In this document: positions 20,919-31,603 of the stretch, piece by piece
Numbering within the stretch: the stretch's first letter is position 1
Layout: the number at the start of each line of letters is the position of its first letter
Origin: Bigelowiella natans CCMP2755
Lineage: Eukaryota; Cercozoa; Chlorarachniophyceae
DNA: 36,869 nt
Assembly (NCBI GenBank): GCA_000320545.1
Contig: ADNK01001016.1
Coordinates: 1 to 36,869, forward strand
Reading direction: 5' to 3'
Program-made: the position numbers and the translations under genes
The notes under the pieces: model-generated
The model's input: only the letters and a program-made list of their open reading frames with translations
Database searches by the model: none
What the model was told of the DNA's origin: nothing

Positions 20919-22484
20919 GCCACCTCCAGCGCCACCACCACCATCATGATCCACTCACCAACATCTTTACTCATCATTTTATTTTAAAGTTGTCATGTCA
21001 TTATTTGTCACTTAAATAGGCAAATGACCGATATCTACTTAAATTACCACCACCCACCCCACCATTTATGTCTTCTTCTACTGAAAGAAGGATACATTAA
21101 TACCTCTGCTCCTGCTGTCAGATTGTCCTTGATAGCATACTTAAAGTCGAAGAACATCAAGGACAGGTTGAGTGGCTAGCAGCACAGCTTGCTAAAGTTA
21201 GAAGGAAGAAGAAAAATAGAAGAAAACAGCAGGTCGTATGTAATCGGTTTCTTGTATGGATAATACTGCTACCTGTACCCATTTATCGTTGGCTTTTTCC
21301 AGATTCATCATCATCACCATCTTCATTCTCTCACTCACCTTTTGTTGTCCTCCATCTATTTCTTTCTTTCTACCGCAGACACCATCGTATATCGTCGTGA
21401 TAAGTCACGTTGCTTTGCATCTTGACTTGAATCTTCTTACGGAGGGATCCTGGCCAGATTCTTATACACAATCGCAGGCCTCTCAAATACTCAAATGTCG
21501 GCTAACAACTTTCATCAATGGAACCCCTCTAATACTGCAAGAGGATGCGCAGTGGCAGCTTGAATACCCTGAAACTATTATGTCACTGATTGCAAAATCC
21601 ATCTTCTGAAAATTTTCAAAGTAATTTTTGTTGTTATCTAGCTTATCAAGATGTCCTGTTGGGAAATGTCAACATGACCCTTTCCGGTCATGATCATTCA
21701 TATCAAAGAGGCTACATCAACGGTAGTAGTGCTGCTGCTGCTGCCTTTACCTTCTTTTATTATGTTTAATGCGAATTTGGTGATGATGGCGACACGACAC
21801 GCCACTGCCGATTCTCCCGTTGAGGAGCTTTCGAATGCTACTAAATTAAACCAATGTACGTTTCAAACAACTGCCAGCCGCAGCAGTAGTAGTAGCAGTA
21901 GCAGTAGCAGCGGTAGGGCTATCCGTTGATCCTAGTTAGAGCATTGGTGTAGCTAATAATGATGATGAAAAGCGCGTCTTTAGTCCATTTATTATTATCA
22001 TCAAAAACGTCGTTGTCACCATTACCACGAACCCATTAACAGTTCAATCCTCCCTCTCCTTCTAGGTACATATTCATTAGTGCTTGGTGGTGGTGGTGGC
22101 AAATTTACCTCCCTTCATCCGAGACATTGGAAAGGTCTTCAGGTAACGACCTTGTTTTTTAAAACGGTTCTGATGTATGGCTTATGGGCTCCTTCTCTTC
22201 CGCCTCTAAACCTCTCGATTTGCTCTGATTTTCAATATTCTTCTACTCTTTTCAGTTTGCGTACGGCTCTACGCATCATTTTTTATTAGCTGAGGTAATC
22301 GCTACCACCTATGCTATTCTACTCCGTCTTTATTACATTAAATTTCATCGCCTAAACTGTACTGCGCCCAATATAGGTCAAACAACATCTAGCAAAAAAG
22401 GAAGGTAGCAAAGAGAAGCCTTGCGAAAAGATCACTTTCAAAGTTATCAGTGAACCGAAGGGGAAAGTAATCGACAGCCTCTAA
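18472..22484 (+). CDS. purple-acid-phosphatase-like metallophosphoesterase, membrane-anchored
   Basis: Calcineurin-type metallophosphoesterase; substrate unknown. Exons: 18472-18603, 18736-18840, 18898-19077, 19185-19352, 19432-19554, 19648-19714, 19948-19994, 20172-20243, 20499-20672, 21122-21232, 21379-21496, 21642-21722, one ending 21855, 22066-22142 and 22377-22484. The N-terminus has a hydrophobic anchor (MIMGIAILVMALIPFMFLTL) before a likely lumenal part. The five metal motifs appear in order: VAFLSDTHG (I), FHLGDIT (II), YFVRGNHDF (III), YIVVISH (IV) and LSGHDHSYQR (V). GQVEWLAAQLAK between III and IV and QCTYSLVLGGGGG after V are typical of acid phosphatases; the end reads ITFKVISEPKGKVIDSL. 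Motif I is DxH, not the GDxG of classical purple acid phosphatases. Exon 20499-20672 encodes 20 consecutive Ser. The join between 21722 and the exon ending 21855 is out of phase by one base and unresolved; the first four exons are less certain. Confidence 0.88.
20412..20450. repeat. (CT)n microsatellite
   Basis: About 19 CT units in the intron before the poly-Ser/GNHD exon of the metallophosphoesterase. It contributes the pyrimidine-rich part of that intron. Confidence 0.95.
20505..20564 (+). repeat. (TCA)n-(TCT)n repeat, apparently coding poly-Ser
   Basis: Twenty consecutive TCN codons, all Ser, in frame with the GNHD exon of the metallophosphoesterase. No AG dinucleotide occurs between the tract and the coding sequence until 20600 (tgcgag), so if the acceptor is at 20497-20498 the repeat is translated. 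Confidence 0.7.
20737..20920. repeat. (GTA)n and (CAT)n repeats in a metallophosphoesterase intron
   Basis: GTA repeats at about 20730-20775 and about a dozen CAT units at 20880-20918, all within the 449-bp intron 20673-21121. Confidence 0.9.
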
Positions 22485-23554
22485 GAAATGTTGACATTAT
22501 TTCAACGAGCGATAAGCGTTGCAGTTTTACATTCAGATAGCATGGCAATTGCTTCGCTTATTAGCAGTTTAATGGCAGGCACGCATTTGCGTAGTATTTG
22601 ACGATCTCATGCAAGGATGGTGCGACCACATGTGCCACACAAATGTGCAAATGCGCGATGCATCAAGCGTTACACACACACACACACATACGCTAGCATG
22701 CGCAGCACACACGCACACACAAACGACCGCAGCTAGCGCCGTCACTAAAAAAGGCATTAATTGCATCAATGGCTAGCTAGTGCAGTTGGCTCCACACATG
22801 CAATCACAGTCATGGATTGATCGTCGCATCGCAGCGCAACGAAATGTCAGGTGCAACACGTGCATGATCGACCCGCGGCGAGTCCATTGTCTACACATAG
22901 CTAAGCCATCATTTCCGTCACGGGTGCGTCCTTTTTGGAATCATGAACGTGATGACATGCTATCGATCATCATGCACCGCGCACATTTCGCGACTAAATG
23001 GTCTGTCCTAGTGTCTGCAACGTGGATGAAGTACAGTTGGCAGAATTCTTTCCTTCTGTTGTACCCACATATAGTATTTAACGTTGCGTGTGGATGTGTG
23101 CTGTGCTACTGTGTTTGTGTTCTGCAAATGACTTCAATCTGTAAGAGATTTAGAGTGATTCATCCTCTTTGAATCAGGAGAAGGAGGGAGTTTATTCTTG
23201 GATCCCCCATTCTGCATTTGCTTTGCAAGTTTTCCTGAAAACTACTTATATCAGCTTTTAAATATTTTACATCATTCTGAGCGTTGATTCAGACCTAGTT
23301 TCGCTTTTAGAACGTCATATGGGGGTGCGTATTGTAGAGCTCGCTTCATGTCAGGATGTGAGAACAGTTTCACACAGAATTCGTTGAACATGACCCTAGA
23401 ATATGCCCAGATACTTAGATATTATGCTTCATAAAAAAGGTTCACACATCTTACTCATTTTGTGCATCTCCCCCAAGAATTGATTTTATTATGCGCATAT
23501 CTGGGTGACTAACAAAAACATATAAAAGTCTTGCATATACTTATTGGACGTAAG
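22485..23554. other. intergenic region with palindromic-word block
   Basis: Begins at the metallophosphoesterase stop. From about 22490 to 23110 it is dense in TGCA, GCATG, CGATC and CTAGC words and a short CA run (22674-22688). A 130-codon frame at 22780-23172 is in this composition (Cys-, His- and Met-rich, no splice sites) and is not supported. From 23170 to 23554 I see AT-rich DNA that may hold upstream exons of the next gene. Confidence 0.55.
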
Positions 23555-24130
23555 ATTACTGTACCTGAAGGTTGGTTGCTTATCTATTATTTGCTTCAAA
23601 TGTTCCATAAAAACTCCTACTTTTACCTGGTAGAATTCATGCGTAACGTTATTGCAAAAATGCGTGAAAAATATCATACCTTCCCAGTGGCGTTTTTATC
23701 AATGGTGCGGAAAGAGAGTGCCGACTGGTTCATAAACTCTAAGTGGAATAAACATGCCTCTTCGAATTAGTCTGAAGCTGTAGAACTTGGACATTGAAGA
23801 AGGAAGATGGGATTAAATTACCAGAGAAGAAGAAAAGGATGAATATTTTGAGGGAGAATTCACTGAAAGCCACTTTAGTCGGGATTTCTTTGACCTCTTA
23901 AAAATTGGTAAGCTTACCGTTAAGTGTGAAGGAGTATTTATACCAAATAAAGATATTTATAAATGCTCCCTGTACATAAATACTATACCCATTGTAATCC
24001 GGGAAGCATTTCGGACAAGGGAGTATGGAAAGTCCCGACAGAGCAGTCTAGTAAGATGTGTGTAAGTTGCTGCTTGCGGAATCGAAACTATCACTTACGT
24101 CAGAAGTTGGTGGAAGCTATCAATGCTTAG
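23555..24130 (+). CDS. unidentified protein, three 3'-terminal exons
   Basis: Exons 23555-23742, 23825-24022 and 24067-24130 join in phase. The first reads ITVPEGWLLIYYLLQMFHKN and on to SADWFINSK. The second has no ATG and reads EEEKDEYFEGEFTESHFSRD, then FFDLLKIGKLTVKCEGVFIP and NTIPIVIREAFRTR. The last reads CCLRNRNYHLRQKLVEAINA and stops at 24128-24130. The 47-bp intron at 24023-24066 is among the shortest here. The product is about 149 residues as seen, with a hydrophobic helix-like start, an acidic middle and a basic end. No family is recognised. The 5' end is not found. The second exon is the best supported by its composition. Confidence 0.5.
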
Positions 24131-25414
24131 TTCTGTAGAGATATATTGTTAAGTTTTGATGAATATATCAGTATTAAGAATGAAAGGTACCCTCGTATTC
24201 ATCAATACTCTTGTAAGCATCGTAAAACTGCTGGATGAAACTCTGAATCGTGGAATGGATGAGTTTATAATTTAAGTATTAATTTATTCTTGAACGTTAC
24301 TTGTCGATTCCTAGGGGTGCAGTTGACATAGCGGAAGTTGCGATGCAGCACATTGGCTCCTTTTTCGATGGATAGAAAACTAATGCCACAGTAGATCAGT
24401 CAGTTGAAACATGACGTCAACCGTTTGTTCTGAATGGTATTTACTAGTCTGCGAGAAAGTGAAGAGGCCTTTCGCATTTGTTCTCCAACATTAAACTAAC
24501 GGCATCTTGAATGTATCGGAGAATGTAATATTTTTCTGAAGGAACAGAACACTTCAGTTTCCCCACAACTGGTAATGAGACTCCTCTTTACCTAGGTACT
24601 TCTTAGCAGATAAGGCAAATCGATTGTCTTCACGTTCTTTCCTCACGCGAGGATTGAAGATAGATCTCCGGGGGTTTGCATCCATATTGATCGCTATCGA
24701 ATTCTAAAGTTCCACGATGTTCATCATCGCTGTCATCATCTTCTTCACCAGTGCACCGTAACGCCTATGAGAGGGAGGCAGCAGTGGAGAGGGAGGTAAA
24801 TCGGGAAATGAAACCGCTTAGTTCTTAGTTGTTACTTCCTGTCCTTTTTTCTTACCAGTAACTACTACGACTAATCGACAGAAACAACAATTCAACAACA
24901 ACATTTGCAACAATGAACTTCGATGCACAGCGACAACAACAACTGTTGTCCAAACATCTCTCTTTTCCCCTGATCAACTCTGTCAAGACCAGAGTCTTGC
25001 TCGGCGTCTTGAATTGCCTTTCAGCCACATTTTTGGGTCTAAAGTCACTAATTTTTTGCGAAAATCGTGGAAAATCGCCTTGGTTTGGACTTACAACGAG
25101 CCATTTCTTTCTGGCCACAGAATCTTCGGAACCTTCGGCCCCTTCTCATCTCCATACATTACTCAATCTCTGGCGTCACCTGCATCAGGACTAGCCCACC
25201 GCCTTCCGCCTTCTAGAACTTCCTTGCATGCTCTCAGTCCCCACTAGGATCTTGATAACAAATCTCGTTCTGGTCCGCACTCTCTGCCATCGCGTATCCT
25301 CTACCCATTCATACAGTCCCTGTACTAGACGCGTGAGTGACTTTACCACTCTTCTCAAGTTCTTTGATGATGATGTAGATGTTCTCTTTTGGACAAACAA
25401 TGCAGATTGTAAGC
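24131..25414. other. intergenic, possible upstream exon of the ankyrin gene
   Basis: A short terminal-exon-like segment after cctag at 24315 reads GAVDIAEVAMQHIGSFFDG to a stop at 24375; no partner exon fits its phase securely. A 93-codon frame from the ATG at 24913 (MNFDAQRQQQLLSKHLSFPL) has a good start context after a CAA-rich leader and could be a 5' exon or an upstream frame of the ankyrin gene. Otherwise nothing is supported. Confidence 0.4.
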
Positions 25415-26546
25415 ATGGCCTCCTCCCTATCTGATTATTACCGCGACCAGTCGAAAGACGCAAAGGTCAAAACTTCGAACGGTTACGACGCCGAGGGATT
25501 TGACCCAGAGGCTGACACAGTCGGAGCGGTTTGTGAAAGCGAGCGAGAAAGACTATATTGCAACACTTTTTTATTAAGAAGAGATATTTCGAGTTTACTC
25601 TCCCCGTTCACTATTGACTTTCCACCATTGTCGCACATTTCAGGGAATATATGGAGGAATTGTAAAAAGGGACGAAAAGGGAAATATTATTTGGGGGAAA
25701 CAGGTTATATCACTCACCTCACGTAACGTAGCCTTCGATATACCTTGTTGGTTTATGCATGTCCTCGCGCAGTATCAAAATCATAATAAAGCTCCTGGCC
25801 CCGTGTACGCTGGTACTGGATACACGGAAATGACAAAGGCTCTAAGAGTTGGAAAAGAGGCAATAGATAAAGTTTTGAAAAAGGTGAGCTGCGTTTTGTT
25901 ATATATGTGTTCATTAGAATTAGCGTGGCTTACGAAAGATTATCATACAGGACGCAGAAGCCATTAATGAAATAACTACCGGTGGCGCTACACCACTTCA
26001 TATGTGTGGAATGTCCCATCGCGGACAAATGTCAACGGAGTATGTGATTAAAAAAGGAGGCAAAATAGAGGCTCTAGATACTTATGGGTACATACAGTTT
26101 CTCAAATAATCGAATAGATCGATAACTTAATATAGAGAAAACTAAAAAATCCAACAGGTGATTTTTCACACATGAGGTCGAGGAAACCCATAATTTTCTG
26201 CGAAAAAATTTCGGATAGAGGACGTTTCGCTCATCAAAAAATATTGCCTAACATCCCCAGGTACACACCTTTGCATCGAATGGCCTCTAACGATCTTGCA
26301 GTCGGTGCAAAAGCATTACTTGAAGCAGGAGCCAACGTAATAACTCCGAGTATAGAAAGTTTAGCACACTATTTTCATGTCGTTCAGTTTATGTAGGAGA
26401 TCCACATTTCATTAAAAAAATACTCCAAATCTGAAAAATATTTTCAGCCATATAAGTCTACGAAATACGGTGAAGATGCTTTTTCCATTGCTTCTCAATC
26501 AAGTGCATTTGGTGTCCTCAAAGTTTTGAAGGAATTTGTAAGGTAG
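25415..26546 (+). CDS. ankyrin-repeat protein
   Basis: Six phase-consistent exons: 25415-25528, 25644-25703, 25773-25883, 25951-26087, 26261-26336 and 26448-26546, giving 198 residues. The N-terminal 95 residues carry an aromatic/Gly region (GIYGGIVKRDEKGNIIWGKQ; APGPVYAGTGYTEM). Ankyrin repeats follow: INEITTGGATPLHMCGMSHR, IEALDTYGYTPLHRMASNDL and AKALLEAGANPYKSTKYGED, with the TPLH cores intact. The end reads SSAFGVLKVLKEFVR. Ankyrin repeats bind other proteins; no catalytic domain is present. I associate the combination GGATPLHMCGMS plus YGYTPLHRMASN with stramenopile algae, from memory. In-frame ATGs at 25379 and 25400 would extend the N-terminus by up to 12 residues. Confidence 0.9.
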
Positions 26547-27320
26547 AGATGATGGAGTTTGCAGAGCTCGAACTATCACCCTTTACTCATGAGATGTTTT
26601 CCAGGGATGATTAAGTTTTATGAGGGCGCGAAAGTCACCGGACGTACGCGATGTTTCAGAGATAGTTTCATTGTGAAATTGCTCTCTCCTGAACGTTGAA
26701 ATATTAAATTATCTGACGAGAGAGAAAGCAAGTTCCGAGTGCTGTCAGAGCTCTTAGCTGTTACGTTGTGATTATAAAATCATCACTAGTACACTTGGAG
26801 TATTATATACAAAATTTTGAAATGATTACAAAAAGATATAATATCGTAAGTAAAGGTTTACGTTCGATTCAATGATAGAATCGATCCAGCGCCACAATAG
26901 ATGGATAGCGCAGTGCAAGCACAAATAGCAGAAAGTGTATGGGGTAGAGTACTCGGATTCTATTCGATTACTGCATACATAGCTTGATTGCGTGCAAGCA
27001 ACAAGTATAAACAATGGCAGTTTGTAAGTCAATTTAGCAGCAGTATGCGCATCATCAAACGATGCGATGCGCATATCTCTAGATCTAGAAATGCACACGA
27101 TTGGATGACCATTATCTGTAGATGTTCAAACAATGTCAGTGGTTCAATATACTACTATACTACGACACGCGCTTGGCACTTCATGCATCGAGCATTTGAT
27201 ACTGAGCTGGACATGTCCTGTGCACTGCATGTGTATCTTGAACCTCGGTACTGAATCGCACGTTGAGATCACTGACGTCCTGTGCATGGATGCATGCAAC
27301 ACCCAGCTAGAGGTGGACAA
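26547..27320. other. convergent intergenic region with palindromic-word block
   Basis: Between the stops of the ankyrin gene (plus) and the SEC20-like gene (minus). From about 26750 to 27310 it holds GCGATGCGCAT, CTAGATCTAG, GGATGCATGCA and similar self-complementary words. No exon or RNA gene is visible. Confidence 0.55.
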
Positions 27321-28415
27321 CTAGAAAACTTGCCGGTAGATAACACCAAATATCTTGCTCCACGTCGAAAATGGAAATCGTCGCCAAACAGTGAAAACCA
27401 GCACCATGATGTACACAAAAAGTGCCAGGAAGATTTTTATCCTGCAAAGTATTGAATTTCAATTTGCAAGCGTATTTGAATTGTGACAAGCCAGAATTAC
27501 CCGTCGTAAGCTTTGGTGCTTAGGAAACTATTCATAGTTTTTTTCCCTGAAAAATGGACCGTCAGTTTTTTTAATTCAAATAAAAAAGATAATTTACCTA
27601 GTCGGATGATTCCCGTGTATGTATCTGTATTCTTATCAATGTCTGTTAACTTTTCTGCGGAATCATTTAGTGCACTGAGTGCAATCTGGTACATAAACAT
27701 ATTCATCAGATTGATAGATAATCACAGCTCCGTATATTATTTGAAACCTTTGTTTTCTCTATCTGGCTCACAAGGAGATCTCGAGTACGCAAGAAGCTTT
27801 CCGTCTTACGAATAGCTTTATGCAGTTCCTGCTCCCCCTCCTGGCTGAAAATTTACAATAGTAGTTCAGGACATGAATACCCTGATTCTTTAATTTTTTT
27901 CTTGAACCTCGATGAGCTCGATCCTGAGCCTAGTAAGTTCTGCAGAAATATGACAGGAATATCATAAAACATATTTTACTCCGTCGTATCAAATACCAGT
28001 CTTTTTCTTTTTCGTTCCTTTTCCTTTGCTTCATGAAAACGTACGGTAGCCATTCGAAGTTCAACCTAAAAGTTAAGAGAATATGTATAATTTCTATGGC
28101 AACTTTAGAAAATGAATTATTACTTTCATAGTTCTGTAGAATTTCTCCGATTTTTCTATTTCCTTCTGTAGAGAAGCGCGCTTCTGTTCATCTATTTCTT
28201 TACCAAGACTCACCTTAATTTATCAAGATTAATTTAGCAAAGATCGTCTCCAGGCTTGCAATAAGTTTTCACACCCTTAGCAACTCTATTGTAGACTTCA
28301 GTGCAGAGAGATCATTCAGAACTGCATGGGAAATTCTGTCACAAAGTAACAAGAACGCCACAATAGAATGCAGGAGAAAGAATTGGTTAAAATAGATGTG
28401 ATGATAGCTCACATA

Positions 28416-28459
<44 letters not shown>

Positions 28460-28726
28460 ATAAATGCCATTACATTGCCAACTCCTGAGTCGTCGTTCTA
28501 CATGCCATTGCTTCCTTCATTCGAGCCGAGGCAGAAGCCTGCAGGATAAATCATTTCACACGCATAACACGTATGCAGTAGAGCGCGTGCCCATGTAATA
28601 TCACAGAAATAAGCATGATCAATCATGAATAGTTTTTGGCAAGGATGACGATGTAATGTGGCTGATGATGTACAGTACCATGAGGCCTTCAATGGCCCCC
28701 CTCCCAACCACCATCGTCGTCGTCAT
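27321..28726 (-). CDS. SEC20/BNIP1-type SNARE, tail-anchored
   Basis: Likely Qb-SNARE of Golgi-to-ER retrograde traffic. Ten exons on minus, all in phase: 28726-28679 (MTTTMVVGRGAIEGLM), 28538-28483, 28335-28275, 28213-28124, 28065-27997, 27939-27908, 27844-27772, 27685-27598, 27546-27501 and 27441-27321. The N-terminal half is coiled-coil (LGKEIDEQKRASLQKEIEKS). A short LLGSGSSSSSQ linker, as in plant SEC20, precedes the SNARE helix: LHKAIRKTESFLRTRDLL, IALSALNDSAEKLTDIDKNT and a segment ending LSTKAYDG. A single C-terminal membrane span (IFLALFVYIMVLVFTVW) followed by RR completes the SEC20 layout. It lacks an obvious C-terminal HDEL-type retrieval signal; the tail after the span is about 20 residues (ending YRQVF). 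The family call rests on layout and the SNARE helix. Confidence 0.8.
28416..28454. repeat. (GT)n microsatellite in SEC20-like intron
   Basis: About 19 GT units in the intron between minus-strand exons 28538-28483 and 28335-28275. On the transcribed strand it reads (CA)n, unlike the other compact introns of this gene. Confidence 0.95.
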
Positions 28727-29303
28727 AATGAGGAATACTGAGAATAATATGCAGATTTTAGTAAAAATTTCTACGAAGTTTCTCGGTTATGAAGGTTGAG
28801 TTTCCTCGTTGGAGTAATGGATCATATTTTTCCACTGCGACAATCATTTTTCTATGTCGTAGTCATCATAAAAGATATCGTTTCATACCAGCAGCTCTCC
28901 CTTGTACAAACGGAAACCGACACCCACGCCGGCGACGACACTCTTAAAATTGCTAGCCACAGCGCTAACTGGGGAACAAGCGTGGGTCTGCAAACTCTTT
29001 CAGATTAAAAAATAGTGTAGAGGTATTCCTGGAAAATATGAGATGATGCTGTGATGTAATGATGATGTTATGTGTGCTTCGTTTTAAAAAAACGAGCAGC
29101 ACGTCGATTCGAATGGTTCATTGCAAAGGGGGAGGTTTATCCAGTCTCAATTTCCGTACATTATCGCAAAATTAGGTGGTACTCCATCGTCGAAGAAACA
29201 TCGTACCTTAGATCGCAATTTGGAGATTATTATTCGGCAGCGTTCTGTCGGAATATAGCAGCTCCCATTACGACCTGCTCAGGACTAGCAGCTGTGGACA
29301 AAC
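28727..29303. other. divergent intergenic region
   Basis: 577 bp between the starts of the SEC20-like gene (minus) and the coiled-coil/SEL1 gene (plus). Two short plus frames (28796-29008 and 29072-29320) lack splice support; the second overlaps the next gene's start codon in another frame and could at most be an upstream reading frame. Confidence 0.45.
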
Positions 29304-30686
29304 ATGGGAGGTGGAAGTAGTATAAAGCTCGACAAGCACAAGGAGATATTGTAAGACGATGTGCATTCATAACTTCATATTGTGGTAATTCAAATCAACC
29401 TAAAAGGCAAAAGGTAACCGAAGAAAAGGCAAAGGACCTCGAAAAAGAGCGAAGAAAGTCAAAAAAGCTTAAGGTGCTCACAGATGCAAAACCATGAGCT
29501 TGAACCTTTGTGATAGGATTATATATACAGGAAAGTCATGCTGCGAAGTTGAAGCAAATAGAGATCTCCAAGGAACAGCTTGCTAAGGTTTTGTAATATC
29601 TCACTTAAATTCAACGTATTATCACAATATACGTTTCACAGCGAGAGGCCGATGCAAAGAGAAGGCATGACCAAATTCGTGAAGAGCAAAATGCCATACT
29701 ACAAAGATTGAAAGAAGAGGAACGTGAGAAAGAGGGTATTATTCTTCCATAGAAATGCTATTATCATCTGAGAATGTGGCAAGCTCATTACTTCTGCAAT
29801 ACCCACTAGCACATCGGAATGAAGTAGAAAGGCGAAAAGAAGAGAACAAAGAGATTCTTCAAAAGCATACTGATGAAATTAAGGTTGATATGTCCTGCCA
29901 TCTCTGTTAGTTGCCATATACTTTGGCAGGGTAGTGAAATGGCATAACTTTTCATATCTACAGGAGAAAGAAAGGATTCGTGCCGAGATGAAAAAGAAGG
30001 TACCTAAATTTATATTCAATATATATTCTTATGGAAAGATATTTAACATCTGTAAATGTATCTAACTCTGAAGATCGAAGATGTAAAGAAAGCAGCAGGA
30101 GCTGAAATCCAAAAAATAAGAGTACGTTATTATCCTTCAAACCACCTGTGAAGAACTTGATGCTAGAGTGTAACTCTGCTTTACCAGGACTCAGCAGAAC
30201 AAATGGTAAAGGAAGAAATTGATAAGCTTCGAGGTGTGTAAATAGACTATTGAAATTTGTTTTGAATGAACTACCTTCATTTTTCCATCATCGTCAACAT
30301 TGCCATCGTTTTTATCATCATCATCCATCTCGCTGAAAATGTTCCTCCGCTTCATATCTGTGCTTGCTTACGATAATCTCTGAAACGTGTATCTTTTTAG
30401 CTGAAAATCGCAAATTAGATGACGAAATCAAGAAATTAGGGGAGGATATAGCATTGGTACTAGTGACATACTCTCTATTATCACCTCAACCCATATAAAA
30501 AGTTGCTTTAAAATCCTCGTCTTAACTAATATGTATAAATTAGGAAAAAGCGGAGCACCATGCGACTTCACAACGAGAAGGAAAAGAAAAGGAGGGGCGA
30601 GAGGTTGTGTTGATAAAGAGAGCAAGAGCCTTTTCAGCCCTAATAATAAGCGTCCTAGTGCTCTTATATTAGGCCACCAACTTTCT

Positions 30687-30726
<40 letters not shown>

Positions 30727-31475
30727 CATGTTCACACTATGTTTTTTCGTGCGATTGTAGATTGCTGAAAGAAATGGGCTTCTTAGCGCCGAGGAATTAG
30801 TCAAGTTTAGCTTTGATATGAGATACGAAATTAACTTCAAAAGGGTTGATTCTGAAAGGGTAGTAGGAAGCTAACAAAAGAAATCATATTTCTGTACATA
30901 AGTAGTGATGTGCCTTCAATTAGGAGAAAATGATGGTGTGCTTAGCATCTGATCTTGGTCACGATCTAGCTCATGCTTGGTATAGACTCATTTTCAAATT
31001 GATAACACATCAACACAACTGAATATTTTCCGGTGCAAAAGATAGCTTATATATCATGTCTTCAAAGGTGTCAAGAGTTGAAGTATCATCAGGAATCTAG
31101 CAAAAAGGCCATGGTATTCGAATATTCATGATATTAGGTGTTGCTACCAAAGCAGCAGCCTTGATGATCACTTCTTAGTAGTCAGTGATAATTTTGGGAT
31201 ATTGGTGATACTACTACTATTGCAGATCATGTTTTACCAGAAGTCCGTCCTTGATGAGAATCCTTTGGCTTACTATGGGCTTGGTGATGATACCATTATT
31301 TTAAGAGTTGTCGGATGAATGAATGCATTAATAAGGTTATTGGTACTTGAATCTGTTATTAGGTAACTGCTATTATTCCGGACAAGGAGTAGGAGAGTCC
31401 GAAGAGGAAGCTGCGAAGTATTCATTCAAAGATTTTCTTTTTAGAAATCTTCAATCGAATCGCCAGCCCTCATGA
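29304..31475 (+). CDS. coiled-coil protein with N-myristoylation motif and C-terminal SEL1-like repeats
   Basis: Fifteen phase-consistent exons, most 36-100 bp: 29304-29350, 29407-29473, 29531-29587, 29642-29735, 29825-29883, 29964-29999, 30074-30121, 30188-30233, 30401-30456, 30544-30603, 30761-30859, 30924-30979, 31068-31113, 31226-31283 and 31363-31475, giving about 313 residues. It starts MGGGSSIKLDKHKEI: Gly2 with Ser at positions 5-6 and a following Lys fits an N-myristoylation signal. Residues about 15-195 are a highly charged Lys/Glu coiled coil (for example READAKRRHDQIREEQNAIL). After IAERNGLLSAEELVKFSFDM come SEL1-like repeats: LASDLGHDLAHAW and NPLAYYGLGNCYYSGQGVGE, ending NLQSNRQPS. 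I do not know a named family with this order. A membrane-tethered scaffold is a guess. Confidence 0.85.
30689..30724. repeat. (CT)n microsatellite in coiled-coil/SEL1 gene intron
   Basis: About 17 CT units in the intron 30604-30760, on the coding strand, about 35 bp before the acceptor. Confidence 0.95.
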
Positions 31476-31603
31476 ACCACAAACCATATCTCTCTTTCTT
31501 TCTTTCTCTCTCTCCCGCCTCCCTCCCTTATTCTCTTGATCTCCATCTACCTATCTCTCTCATTGCTGCTTTGGTCCTCCCCTTCATGTATCTTTCTTCA
31601 AAG

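Noticed and set aside
22780-23172. 130-codon plus-strand frame
   Set aside because: Lies in a palindromic-word intergenic block, rich in Cys, His and Met, with no splice sites, domain or neighbours in phase.
24852-25118. Minus-strand 88-codon frame (MARKKWLVVSPNQGDFPRFS...)
   Set aside because: Overlaps a plus-strand frame of equal quality near the ankyrin gene; neither strand shows splice sites in phase, so no gene is claimed.
29072-29320. 82-codon plus-strand frame before the coiled-coil/SEL1 gene
   Set aside because: Overlaps the MGGGSS start in another frame and has no phase-compatible downstream exon.
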